From NCBI GenBank assembly GCA_049841135.1, contig JASGHK010000008.1, positions 62,001-126,000 on the forward strand: a DNA stretch of 64,000 bases, written 5' to 3'. Below the pieces are notes generated by a model. The model did no database searches and was not told where the DNA came from. It saw only the letters and a program-made list of their open reading frames with translations. Source of the DNA: JACRCT01 sp049841135. Its GTDB lineage: Bacteria; Myxococcota; Myxococcia; Myxococcales; UBA5297. This document shows positions 36,290 through 44,990 of the stretch, piece after piece; position 1 is the stretch's first letter, and the number at the start of each line of letters is the position of its first letter. Made by a program: the position numbers and the translations under genes.

Positions 36290-36569
36290 TCCATCAATTG
36301 GAGATGGGGACAAAACTGATCGCGGCTGGCGGGACGCCCGCAACCACTGGGCCCTCCTCCTCCATCAATTGGAGATGGGGACAGGACTGATCGCGGCGGG
36401 CGGGACGCCCGCAACCACTGGGCCCTCCTCCTCCATCAATTGGAGATGGGGACAGGACTGATCGCGGCGGGCGGGACGCCCGCCTCCACTGGGCCCTCCT
36501 CCTCCATCAATTGGAGATGGGGACAGGACTGATCGCGGCGGGCGGGACGCCCGCCTCCACTGGGCCCTC
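36290..36569. repeat. 71-bp tandem repeat, four copies
   Basis: Units begin at 36291, 36362, 36433 and 36504 with CCATCAATTGGAGATGGGGA and contain ACTGATCGCGGCGGGCGGGA, CGCCCGC and GGGCCCTCC. The copies differ by few substitutions (CAACC versus CTCCA after CGCCCGC). The period is exactly 71 bp and no spacers are present. The GCGGGCGGGACGCCCGC core can fold into a hairpin. Confidence 0.95.
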
Positions 36570-36654
36570 AGGTTGCTAAAGGTTTGACTCGGGTGGCGGG
36601 AAGAAGCACCGCCGTGTCGAGGTGATGGTCGCCAAGGCAACCGATGGGCCCTGA

Positions 36655-36730
36655 GCGTCTTTCAATCAGTCCTGCCTTGTCTCCATTGATGGAGGAGGGC
36701 CCTGTGGTTGCGGGCGTCCCGCCCGCCTTC
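36655..36730 (-). repeat. Inverted partial copy of the 71-bp repeat
   Basis: Reads AGTCCTGCC, CTCCATTGATGGAGGAGGGC, CCTGTGGTTGCGGGCGTCC and CGCCCGCC, the reverse complement of the tandem unit 100 bp upstream. Together the direct and inverted copies could form a large stem. It lies just downstream of the PilZ gene's stop. Confidence 0.85.
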
Positions 36731-36784
36731 ACTTCAATCCGCCAGAATCCGTCAGCGACGGGGAGGCGGGGGAGGGGCCCTGCG

Positions 36785-37490
36785 CTACCGCGACCCGGGC
36801 TTGCGCGGCACCGGCGAAGGCATCCCCGGAGGCGTCTGGCCGGTCCGCGCCCCGAATGGCCCGGTCGGCTGCCTTGCGATCGGCTTGCCCGGAACGTCCT
36901 CGATGGGCTGCGCGGGCTCGGTCAGCGACGCCAGCCCCCGCTCGACCAGCATGAAGGGCACGAAGCACAGCCGCGACCACTCCGGGCCCACGGCCTGCTT
37001 GAGAATCGGCGACGGTGGAGCCGGTTCGGCGCAGCGTGCCGTAGACCCAGTGCTCCGGGCCGGATAGCGCCGCGCCCTCGAGCGGAAGCGGCCACAGGCG
37101 CTGGGTCAGCTCCATGGTGGTCGGGCGCTTCTTGAGCCGCAGCGCCAACTTCGGGTCCTTGAAGACCAGGTTGTCGTAGAGGGTGAACGCCGCCTCGAAG
37201 ATCTTGGCGTCGCCGGTGGCGAGCGCGATGCCCGCCTGCGTGCCGTTGACGTGCATCACGCGGCCCTTGAGCTTGATCACCGGCTCGCCGGGCGGCTTGA
37301 GGATGACGTCGTAGTCCGAGTTGGGCGCCAGCGCCGCCCCAGGGGGCAGCTTGACCCTCAGCCCCCCGGGCGACAGGTCGACGGCAGTCCCGACGTACTC
37401 GAACTCGTCGTCCTGCAGCTGGGCAGGGATGCTGACCGGGATGCGTCCGTGGGCCCTTCGGTCACGGATCTTCTCGACGTTGCTCGGCAT
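36785..37490 (-). CDS. PilZ-domain protein, one-base frameshift
   Basis: 234 residues when corrected; the ATG at 37490 follows GGAG. The PilZ domain occupies about residues 5-100: the RDRRAHGRIPVSIP arginine motif (RxxxR) and DLSPGGLRVKLP (the D/NxSxxG motif), so cyclic di-GMP binding is expected. It is followed by a about 130-residue C-terminal region, LRLKKRPTTMELTQRLWPLP and onwards, of unknown fold. The doubled A in GAATC (plus strand, 37003-37007) breaks the frame; removing it gives STVADLKQAVGPEWSRLCFVPF. It is co-oriented with the kinase-like gene upstream, separated by 46 bp. Confidence 0.85.
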
Positions 37491-37536
37491 GTTGCTCCGG
37501 CAGCCCCCCGTCGGTGGTGTCCCCAAAGCCCTGTTT

Positions 37537-39067
37537 CTAGTTCTTGGCCTCGGACTTCGCGGCCGCGAGGTTGGAAGACAGGATGAGGTCGCCCTTCTTG
37601 AGCCAGCTGCCGTCGTCGAAGGCGGCGTAGAAGTCGCCCAGCACCGCGTCGAAGTCCGGGTAGCGGTCCTCGCGGCGGTCCTGGGTCATCTTGTCGAAGA
37701 GCGGGTCGAGCTTGCTCGGCACCTTGTTGTTGACCTGGCTGGGCAGCGGCGAGCGGCGGCCCGGCAGCTGGCCGGTGAGCATCTCGTAGAAGAGGATGCC
37801 CAGGCCGTAGACGTCGGTCACCGGGCCGGAGTCCTTGGTGGAGCGCGCCAGCTGCTCGGGGCTCATGTAGCCCATGCCGCCGGTGCCCACGAAGACCTGG
37901 GGCATGCCCTTGCTGGCGTCGACTTCGATGACCCGGCCCAGGCCGAAGTCGGTGAGCTTGATGTTGCCCAGGTGGTCGAGGAGCACGTTCTCGGGCTTCA
38001 GGTTGCCGTGCGTCAGGCTCTGGCCGTGGGCCATGCGCAGCGCGTAGGAGAGCTGCAGGAAGTAGCGGATGGCCTCCTCGGCAGGCAGGCCCTTGCCGCC
38101 GGCGGCGTCCATGCGGGTGCGCAGGTTGCCGCCCGAGCAGAGCCTCGACGACGTAGTACGGCCGCGCCACGTCGCAGTTCTGGTCGAGGATGGTGGCGAC
38201 GTTGGGGTGGCGCACCAGGGCCTGCGCGCAGATCTCGCGCTTGAGGCGCTTGATGACCTCGCTGCGCTGCAGGAAGGAGAAGTAGCCGAAGATGTCCTTG
38301 AGCTCCTTGATGGCCACGTCCAGCCCCAGCGCCGTCTGGCGGCCGCGGTAGACCGTGCCCAGGGGGCCCTGGCCGAGCGCGTCGTACTTGACGTAGCGCA
38401 GGTCAATCTCCTGGCCCTTGGGCTCGTTCTTGGCGACTTCCGGCGCGGGCGGCTTGGGCAGGTTGCTGGGCGGAGGCGGCGGGATCTCGGCGACCCGCGG
38501 CGCGGTCTCCTCGCGCGCGGCCCGGCCGGAGTCGGCGCCGTCCATCTGGGCGCCGCGCCCACGCCCGCCCTTGCCGCCGCCGCCGCGACCGAAGACCGAC
38601 GGAGGAGGCGGAGGCGCAGGCACCTCGACCTTGGCGGCCTGCGCGGGGCGCAGCGGCTCGGGCTCGTCCTCGGTGGCAGGGGGCGGAGGAGGTGGCGGCG
38701 CGCCGGCGGCGGCGGTCATCTCGTGGTCGACCGAGGAGTCCGCGAGGATCTCGGTCTGGCTGGACACCACCGGCTCCTCGGTGATGCGCGAGGCGAAGTA
38801 CTCCTGCACCGCCTCCAGGAAGCGGTCGCGGCGGTCGCCGTCGACGATCTTCTCGCCCTCGGGCGTCAGCTGCAGGCACGCCTCGCGGTCCATGCCGATG
38901 AAGTGGTACTTGCGCAGGAAGAAGAAGTAGGTGTCGAAGTCGATGGACACCTGGTTCTCGAACGCGCTCTTGACGTCGGCGAGCTTGTTGGAGCGCGACG
39001 CACGGGAGTTCTCCCGCAGCGTCCCGAGGATGTTGAGCGCTTCTTCGGCGATCTGGTCCCGGGTCAA
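37537..39067 (-). CDS. Ser/Thr protein kinase homologue with HGN catalytic loop, one-base frameshift
   Basis: 509 residues when corrected. No ATG fits; the TTG at 39067 with GGAG 8 bp upstream is the best start. Residues 1-130 form a helical N-terminal domain, followed by a Pro/Gly-rich linker (PPPPPPPATEDEPEP, FGRGGGGKGGRGRG). The kinase fold begins near about 235: LGQGPLGTVYRGRQ, VAIKELKD, then after the break HGNLKPENVLL, LTDFGLGR and GTGGMGYMSPEQ. The usual HRD aspartate is Asn (HGN), so catalysis may be lost. The doubled C in GAGCCTC (plus strand, 38140-38146) breaks the frame; removing it gives YYVVELCSGGNLRTRM. Confidence 0.83.
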
Positions 39068-39156
39068 GGCTTTCTCCGGCGTGGCCCCGTCTTCATCGGG
39101 GGTTGGAAGGCGCCGCGGGTGCTTTCCGCAGTGCGTGGGGGAAAAAAGGCCGAGCG

Positions 39157-39184
39157 ATTCTAACAGAGGCCGCTCTACCGGCAA
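39157..39184 (-). promoter_or_regulatory. Likely sigma-70-type promoter of the kinase-like gene
   Basis: On the minus strand TTGCCG and TAGAAT are 16 bp apart, about 90 bp upstream of the proposed TTG start. The position of this promoter argues against translation starting any further upstream. Confidence 0.45.
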
Positions 39185-39220
39185 GGCACGAAAGCCCCGT
39201 GAAGTCCTGCGGTTCGGGGC

Positions 39221-40504
39221 CTACTTGCTGCGCGACTTGAGGTCCGTCTTGGCGGCGTAGTCCGGGGCCGCCAGGAGCAGCTGCTGGCGCAGGGTGCGAG
39301 CGAGCCCGGGGTTGCCTTTCTGCACCAGCCGGCCGGCCAGGTCGTCGACCGCCTTGGGGTCGCGCGCCACCGCGACCTCGAAGACCTTCTGGGCCATGGC
39401 CGTGCCCTTGAGGAACTGCGAGGCGGCCAGGCCCGCCTGCACGCGGGGATCGTCCGGGGCGGCGTTCATCGCCCCCATGTAGGAGCGCGCCGCGGCTGCT
39501 CCGTCGCCCTTGGCCAGGGCGACCTCCGCCTCTTGAAGGCTCTTCTCGAGATCGGCCGGAGGCGCGATCCCCTCGTGGCCGCCGCCGCCAGCGCCCGCGC
39601 CCATCATCCCCGTCCCCATGCCCATGCCCTTGGGCATCTCGCCCTTGGCCGCGCCGTCCATCGGCGGATGTCCGGGCGGCAGCTCACCGGCGGAGGGGGC
39701 CGAGGCGGCGCCTGCCTTGGCGGCGTTGGCGAGGGCGTTCTCGATGGAAGGGAGCGTCTTTTCGACCTCGGCGCGGCGCGGGTGGTCCTTGGGAGCGACC
39801 TCCAGGAATCGCTTCCAGGTGGTCGCGGCGGCCTGCATGCCGGCCGGGCCGGTGCCGCGGCGGTTGAGCTGCAGGGCCCCGAGGAAGAAGAGCGACTCGG
39901 CGTGGTCCGGGTCGCGCTTGAGCACCTTCTCGTACTCGGCGACCGCCTGATCGACGTTGCCCACCAGGAAGAGCGACTGGGCGCGGCGCGAGGCGGTGGC
40001 GAGGATGGGCGCGGCGGCCGCGCGAGCACAGACGACCGCGGCGCCCAGGTCTCCCCCGTCGCGCTTGGCGCGGGCCCTGGCGTCGTTGTCCTGGATCGCG
40101 GCGAGCCCGGTCGCCTCGCAGCCGGCGTCCTTGGCCGACGGCAGCTTGCCGGGAGCCTTCGCAGCGACCTCTTCCAGCAGCGCCAGCGTCTCGGCGCCGC
40201 GCTCCAGCGCCTGCCGGTAGCCTTCGACCGCCTCGACGTAGCGCGCGCCTTCGAAGAGCAGGTCACCGACCGCGGCGGCGGCGGCGAAGGAGCGCGGCTC
40301 GGCCTTCATCTTGTCCTGCAGCGGGACGAGCTTGTCGGCGAGCTCCTTGGGCATCGGCGGCGGCGTGGGCTTGGCCGGCACCGCCGGGTGGCCGGCGGGC
40401 ATCCCGGACTTGGGCGCTGGCGAGGCGGGTGCGGTCGTGCTCGAAGGCTTGCTGCAGGCCGCAGCGGCCAGGGCGAGTGCTGCGACGGTGAGAAGACGGC
40501 GCAT
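39221..40504 (-). CDS. TPR-containing lipoprotein
   Basis: 427 residues from the ATG at 40504. The lipoprotein signal MRRLLTVAALALAAAAC is followed by a Pro-rich spacer and TPR-like helices (LFLVGNVDQAVAEYEKVLKR, HAESLFFLGALQL). The centre is a low-complexity Gly/Met-rich segment (MPKGMGMGTGMMGAGAGGGG, about 280-300) that also contains two GHPxM-type motifs (AGHPA, PPGHPPM). Further TPRs follow (EKSLQEAEVALAKGDGAAAA). The Met/His-rich segments could bind metal such as copper, but this is speculation. No operon partner is evident. Confidence 0.78.
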   Translation of the reverse strand: MRRLLTVAALALAAAACSKPSSTTAPASPAPKSGMPAGHPAVPAKPTPPPMPKELADKLVPLQDKMKAEPRSFAAAAAVGDLLFEGARYVEAVEGYRQALERGAETLALLEEVAAKAPGKLPSAKDAGCEATGLAAIQDNDARARAKRDGGDLGAAVVCARAAAAPILATASRRAQSLFLVGNVDQAVAEYEKVLKRDPDHAESLFFLGALQLNRRGTGPAGMQAAATTWKRFLEVAPKDHPRRAEVEKTLPSIENALANAAKAGAASAPSAGELPPGHPPMDGAAKGEMPKGMGMGTGMMGAGAGGGGHEGIAPPADLEKSLQEAEVALAKGDGAAAARSYMGAMNAAPDDPRVQAGLAASQFLKGTAMAQKVFEVAVARDPKAVDDLAGRLVQKGNPGLARTLRQQLLLAAPDYAAKTDLKSRSK

Positions 40505-40563
40505 GGTCCCTCCGAAGTCGGGCGCGAATCGCGCGTGGTGTAACACGGCCCAGCAGCCCGTGC

Positions 40564-40590
40564 CTCTCGACACCCCGAGCTCGTCGAGGG
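40564..40590. repeat. Dispersed motif C, copy 1 (CACCCCGAGCTCGTCGAGGGG)
   Basis: Shares TCGACACCCCGAGCTCGTCG and AGGGG with 50096-50118. Related Gln/Leu-rich-looking palindromic elements (GAGCTTGTCGAAGGG) are widespread in intergenic DNA of proteobacteria. Confidence 0.6.
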
Positions 40591-40613
40591 GTCAGGGCCT
40601 GGTCCCAGCCCGA

Positions 40614-41111
40614 TCACAGCTCGACGTAGAACTCGCCGACCCGCTCCACCGGTTGGTCGCCGACCGCCGCGAGCAGCGCCTTGAGCGACTGCCGCAGGAC
40701 CGGGTGCACGGCGTCCGCCGGAGCCAGCTCGCACAGCGGCAGCAAGGCGAACGCCCGCTTGTGCAGCTCGAGGTGGGGCACCTGCAGGTGCGGCTCGGCC
40801 ACGATGGCGTCGGCCAGGAGGAGGTCGATGTCCAGGGTGCGCGGCCCCCAGCGCTGCCCGCCCGGCTCGCGCCCGAGCTCCCGTTCGATGGCCTTGCACG
40901 CGGTGAGCAGCGTGGGCGCGTCGAGCGTGGTGTCCACCTCGACGGCGGCGTTCAGGTAGTCGGGCTGGGGAGGCCCCACCGGCGCACTCTTCCACAGCGA
41001 GGAGCGCGCGACGACGTTCACGCCCCGAGTCCGGGAGAGCAGGCGCACGGCGTGCGCCAGGTTCCGCTCCCTGTCTCCGAGGTTGGAGCCCAGTCCCAGG
41101 TAGACCCGCAT
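40614..41111 (-). CDS. folK: 2-amino-4-hydroxy-6-hydroxymethyldihydropteridine pyrophosphokinase
   Basis: 165 residues. HPPK transfers pyrophosphate from ATP to 6-hydroxymethyl-7,8-dihydropterin in folate synthesis. The full signature is present: YLGLGSNLGDRERNLAHA, SSLWKSAPVGPPQPDYLNAAVEV, the RWGPRTLDIDLLL motif and PHLELHKRAFALLPL. Length is normal (about 160). It lies 30 bp downstream of the fumarylacetoacetase-family gene in the same direction. Confidence 0.96.
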   Translation of the reverse strand: MRVYLGLGSNLGDRERNLAHAVRLLSRTRGVNVVARSSLWKSAPVGPPQPDYLNAAVEVDTTLDAPTLLTACKAIERELGREPGGQRWGPRTLDIDLLLADAIVAEPHLQVPHLELHKRAFALLPLCELAPADAVHPVLRQSLKALLAAVGDQPVERVGEFYVEL

Positions 41112-41141
41112 TCGAAGACCTCGACCGCTCTCCTGCCCGCC

Positions 41142-41933
41142 CTACCGCGCGGGAGGCGCGCCGGACGCCTGTTCCTCTTCGGCGAGCACGGGGTTGCGCA
41201 GCACGCCCACGCCCTCGACCGACACCTCGACCACGTCCCCGGCGGCCAGCGGCCCGACACCCGGAGGGGTCCCGGTGGTCAGAACGTCCCCGGGCAGCAG
41301 GGTCATTCCGCGGCTGACGAACGAGAGCAGCTCGTAGACGTCGAAGATCATGTCCGAGGTGTTGCCCAGCTGGCGCACCTCGCCGTTGACCAGCGCCTTG
41401 ACGAGCTGCTTCTTGGGGTCGAGGTCGGTCTCGATGACCGGGCCGAACGGGGCGAAGGTGTCGAAGCCCTTGGCGCGGGTGTACTGCACCTCGGCGCGCT
41501 GGATGTCGCGGGCGGTGACGTCGTTGAGGCAGGTGAAGCCCAGCACGCCTTCCTTGGCCTGGGCCGGGCTGACCCGCCGCATCGTCTTGGCGACGACCAC
41601 CGCGAGCTCGGCCTCGTGGTGGACCTCGCCGCTCTCCGGCGGCAGGCGGATGGGCTCGCCGGGGCCGACGATGGCGGTCGGCGGCTTGAGGAAGATGAGC
41701 GGGCGCGACGGGATGGGCTTCTTCATCTCCTCGGCGTGGGCGCGGTAGTTGAGCCCCACCCCGAGGACCTTCGACGGCTCGCACGGCGCGAGGAGCTTCG
41801 CCTGGGCCAGCGGGACCGACTCGCCGGTCCGCTCCAGCTTCTCGAACGGGGCGCCGGCGAGGAGCGCGATGGAGGTCCCCTCCAGGATTCCCCAGGAGGT
41901 CCCCCCAGCATGACGGCAACGACAAATCTTCAT
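41142..41933 (-). CDS. Fumarylacetoacetate hydrolase-family protein
   Basis: 263 residues from the ATG at 41933. It has the FAH/HpcE C-terminal fold: KVLGVGLNYRAHAEEM, PLIFLKPPTAIVGPGEPI, the metal-ligand glutamates in VHHEAELAVVV, GFTCLNDVTARDIQ, and LLPGDVLTTGTPPGVGPL. Such proteins act as acylpyruvases, oxaloacetate decarboxylases or tautomerases, or as hydrolases in aromatic degradation; here, without degradation genes nearby, an acylpyruvate or oxaloacetate housekeeping role is more likely. It sits between dapB and folK, all transcribed in the same direction. Confidence 0.88.
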   Translation of the reverse strand: MKICRCRHAGGTSWGILEGTSIALLAGAPFEKLERTGESVPLAQAKLLAPCEPSKVLGVGLNYRAHAEEMKKPIPSRPLIFLKPPTAIVGPGEPIRLPPESGEVHHEAELAVVVAKTMRRVSPAQAKEGVLGFTCLNDVTARDIQRAEVQYTRAKGFDTFAPFGPVIETDLDPKKQLVKALVNGEVRQLGNTSDMIFDVYELLSFVSRGMTLLPGDVLTTGTPPGVGPLAAGDVVEVSVEGVGVLRNPVLAEEEQASGAPPAR

Positions 41934-41989
41934 GTGCGGCCTATCCCTCGAATGGATGGGAGCGGGCGGACCCCGGTCGGTGGGTCCGG

Positions 41990-42793
41990 CTAGAGCCCCA
42001 GCACCGCGAACATGTCGTAGAGGCCGGGCTGCTTGCCCACCACGAAGCGCGCGGCGCGCACCGCGCCCTGCGCGAACTGCTCGCGGCTCGACGCGCGGTG
42101 AGTGATCTCCAGCCGCTCGCCTTCGCCGATGTAGAAGACGGTGTGCTCGCCGACGACGTCGCCGCCGCGCTGGCACTGGATGCCGATCTCCTTCTTGCCG
42201 CGCTCGCCGATGTTGCCCTGGCGGGCGAGCTTGATGTCGGTGGCGGGGTCGCGCTTGAGCGCGTCGGCGATGACCTCGGCCAGGCGCAGCGCGGTGCCGC
42301 TGGGGGCGTCCTTCTTGAGCCGGTGGTGCAGCTCGCTGATCTCCACGTCGTAGGCGTCGCCCAGGACGCGGGCGGCCTCGGCGGCGAGCTTGAGCATCAG
42401 GTTGACGCCGACGCTCATGTTGGGGGCCATCAGCATCGGGATGTGCTTGGCCGCGGCCTTCATCTCCTCCTTGGCCTTGGCGGTCACGCCGGTGGTGCCC
42501 ACCACCATGGCGATCTTCTTCTCGGCGCAGATCTTGGCGTGCCCCGGCGCCGCCTCGGGGGCGCTGAAGTCGATGACGACGTCCGCGCCGGCCCCGATGG
42601 CCTCGACGAGGTTATCGACGACGGGAATCTCGAGGGCGCCCAGCCGGCAGGCGAGCCCGACGTCGAGGCCGATGGCGGCGCTGCCCGGGCGCTCGGTGGC
42701 GCCCACGAGCTTCATGTCTTCGGCGTCGCGGACGAAGCGGACGATCGAGCTGCCCATCCGGCCGGCCACTCCGGTCACCACGGTGCGAATCAT
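41990..42793 (-). CDS. dapB: 4-hydroxy-tetrahydrodipicolinate reductase
   Basis: 267 residues. It reduces the dihydrodipicolinate precursor in lysine/diaminopimelate synthesis using NAD(P)H. Features are VTGVAGRMGSSIVRFV (dinucleotide binding), DVVIDFSAPEA, VVGTTGVTAKAKEEM, the catalytic ELHHRLKKDAPSGTALRL motif (His-His and Lys), and GEHTVFYIGEGERLEITHRA. Length and motifs are normal. No other dap gene is visible. Confidence 0.97.
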   Translation of the reverse strand: MIRTVVTGVAGRMGSSIVRFVRDAEDMKLVGATERPGSAAIGLDVGLACRLGALEIPVVDNLVEAIGAGADVVIDFSAPEAAPGHAKICAEKKIAMVVGTTGVTAKAKEEMKAAAKHIPMLMAPNMSVGVNLMLKLAAEAARVLGDAYDVEISELHHRLKKDAPSGTALRLAEVIADALKRDPATDIKLARQGNIGERGKKEIGIQCQRGGDVVGEHTVFYIGEGERLEITHRASSREQFAQGAVRAARFVVGKQPGLYDMFAVLGL

Positions 42794-43251
42794 GCTGAGC
42801 CTCCTGGAACGCCCAAAAGTGGGCGAGAGGATAGCAGAGGCCTCTGCCGGGCCGCAGCCAAAGTCAGTGGAGCGCGGAGCTCGGGCGGGCGCCGTGCCAC
42901 GGCAACTGCCACGGGCATCGCCCGGAAGGCGCCTTGCCTCTCCTCCGACGAAGGCGTCCTGGCACGAAGCATTGGTCCCATGCGTCCCATGCGTCCCATA
43001 GGACGTATAGGACCTATAGGACGCATGGGACCTATGGGACCGACAGGCCCCCGCGGCGCTCCGCCGCGGTCCGCCTGTAATCGCCCAGCGCGGGCCCGGT
43101 CTTTCTGGACGAACCGGAAGGCCGCTTGAATGAACGCAGGGCGGCCGGGCACAGAAGGGCAAGCAGCAAGGGGCCGTCAGCAGAACTTCCCAAAAACCGA
43201 AAGTCGCCTGGAGCGGAACTCCCATCCCGGGAATCCGCGAGGAGGAGAAGC
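42794..43251. other. Intergenic region between dapB and a cysteine-rich protein
   Basis: 458 bp between divergently transcribed genes. It holds the 9-bp repeat cluster at 42972-43046 and, at the right end, GGAGGAGAAG as ribosome site for the gene at 43252. I see no supported gene. Confidence 0.6.
42972..43046. repeat. 9-bp phased repeats, partly self-complementary
   Basis: Eight contiguous 9-bp units such as TGCGTCCCA, TAGGACGTA, TAGGACCTA, TGGGACCTA. The left half (TGCGTCCCA type) is the reverse complement of the right half (TGGGACGCA type), so the whole can fold into a long hairpin. The period matches the clusters at 3.2-4.0 kb although the sequence differs. Confidence 0.9.
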
Positions 43252-44898
43252 ATGTCTCCCGTCGCCGCCGAAATCCCGTCGCTCAGCATCTCCCGCCGTG
43301 TCGGACAGGCCGTGGCCGAGGTCCTCGCCGGCCTGCTCCCCGTCGTCTTCATGCTCTACGCGCTGCTGGCCTCCGGCTGCACCGCACCGGCCGCCACTCC
43401 GCAGAAGACCCCGAACGTCAAGGGCGTCCTCTCGCAGCGGATCTCCGGGACGCCGCGCTCGGCCGCCTCCGGCCAGGGCAGCTTCACGGCGATGGTGGTC
43501 CGCGAGGACCAGATGCTGCCGAGCCTCTCGTCCACCGCCGCCACCTACTCCGTGCCCGCCGACGGCATCACCCACTCCGTCGCCGGCGGCCAGGCCATCG
43601 GCGCCCAGACGACCGACGACACCGGGGCCGCGTGGTGGGTGCTCATGCTCGCCCAGAGCTTCGCCGCGCCGACCGAGTCGGTGATGGTCGCCCTGCCCGC
43701 CTCGGCGTACGTCCCGGGCAACGTCTCCCTCGACGGCATCCAGGCCGTGGCCTACCTGGTCGACGCCAACGGCAACCCCCTCGCCTACTCCACCAGCGGC
43801 CTGCTCTCCCTGACCGCCGCGCCGACCGCGCCCGGCGCGCTCGCGGTGGGCTCCTTCACCGGTACCTTCGCCGCCATCCCGGCGAGCGGCCCCTGCCGCA
43901 CCGACGCCGACTGCTACGCCGGCGAGGTCTGCTCGGGCGGAACCTGCATCCCCGCCGACTGCTCCGTAACCGGCTGCCCCGCGGGGATGGCTTGCGACGC
44001 TTCGCTCGGAGCCTGCGTCCCGGCCGGCTGCACCACCGACGCCGACTGCGGCAACGGGCTTGCCTGCCGCGGCGGCCAGTGCACCCCCGCCGGCTGCACC
44101 CTCACCGGCTGCCCGGCCGGCTACGCCTGCGACGCCACCATCGGCCAGTGCGTTCCCCAGACGGCGACCTGCCGCACCGACGCCGAGTGCGCCGCCGGCC
44201 AGGTCTGCGTGAGCGGCACCTGCCAGGTCGCGCCCACCGGCTGCCAGACCACCGGCTGCCCCGCGGGCTACGCCTGCGACTACTCCTCCGGCGCCTGCGT
44301 CCCCAGCACCCCCGTCTGCCGCACCGACGCCGACTGCGCCCGCGGCATGGTCTGCGACGTCGCCAGCGGCACCTGCGCCTACCCCTCCGGCTGCCAGACC
44401 TACGGCTGCCCCGCGGGCTACACCTGCGACTACTCCACCGGCGCCTGCGTCTCCGGCACCGCGACCGGCTCGTGCTTCCCGGAGCCGAAGATGGGCACCG
44501 GCAGCTTCAGCGGCAGCGCCGGCTCGGTGGCCATGTGCTCCGCTGCAGGCCTCGACTCGCTCAACGGTGGCCCGGACGCCGGCCTGTTCGACGGCGAGGA
44601 CGACAACTACAACCCGGCCACGCTCTTCGTCATCGGCGACCTGATGTCCGGCAACGGCGACAGCTACCTCATCGTGGTGCTCGACCAGTGCCCGGCCGCG
44701 GGCAGCGTGCTCTCCGCCCCGGCCACCAAGTTCATGGCGCTCAAGCAGAGCGTGACGGCCGACGCCGTGGTCCAGATCCAGAAGACGGCGACCAGCGGCA
44801 CCCTCACCTTCGCGGCCGGGCCCAACGGCTCGCTGACCGCCAGCGTTACCGCCACCTTCGGGGCGGACACCATCACCGGCGACGCCACGCTCCAGTAG
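43252..44898 (+). CDS. Secreted cysteine-rich repeat protein
   Basis: 548 residues from the ATG at 43252 behind GGAGGAG. A hydrophobic segment at about 28-42 ends in LLASGC, a good lipobox, but the n-region is unusually long, so the true start may be internal. Residues 50-210 are beta-rich. About 215-405 hold repeated cysteine modules alternating CRTDADCxxGxVC with TGCPAGYxCDYSSGACVP, similar in style to the other Cys-rich lipoproteins in this window. The last 140 residues form another beta domain. It is probably an outer-membrane-attached surface protein of unknown role, ending just before a strong terminator. Confidence 0.82.
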   Translation: MSPVAAEIPSLSISRRVGQAVAEVLAGLLPVVFMLYALLASGCTAPAATPQKTPNVKGVLSQRISGTPRSAASGQGSFTAMVVREDQMLPSLSSTAATYSVPADGITHSVAGGQAIGAQTTDDTGAAWWVLMLAQSFAAPTESVMVALPASAYVPGNVSLDGIQAVAYLVDANGNPLAYSTSGLLSLTAAPTAPGALAVGSFTGTFAAIPASGPCRTDADCYAGEVCSGGTCIPADCSVTGCPAGMACDASLGACVPAGCTTDADCGNGLACRGGQCTPAGCTLTGCPAGYACDATIGQCVPQTATCRTDAECAAGQVCVSGTCQVAPTGCQTTGCPAGYACDYSSGACVPSTPVCRTDADCARGMVCDVASGTCAYPSGCQTYGCPAGYTCDYSTGACVSGTATGSCFPEPKMGTGSFSGSAGSVAMCSAAGLDSLNGGPDAGLFDGEDDNYNPATLFVIGDLMSGNGDSYLIVVLDQCPAAGSVLSAPATKFMALKQSVTADAVVQIQKTATSGTLTFAAGPNGSLTASVTATFGADTITGDATLQ

Positions 44899-44947
44899 GT
44901 TCGGCCGGTACGAGTCCGGCTCTCCAGAAGCTCGAGAAGACGCTGCG

Positions 44948-44982
44948 GCGCCCGGGGAGCAATCCCCGGGCGCTTTGTCGTT
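44948..44982 (+). terminator. Strong intrinsic terminator, probably bidirectional
   Basis: The 10-bp perfect stem GCGCCCGGGG / CCCCGGGCGC with a 6-base loop is followed by TTTGTCGTT. It lies between the converging Cys-rich gene and the PEGA-domain gene. Confidence 0.9.
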
Positions 44983-44990
44983 CGTCGCGA

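Noticed and set aside
36290..36569. CRISPR array
   Set aside because: The 71-bp units are directly adjacent without unique spacers, and no cas genes are present.
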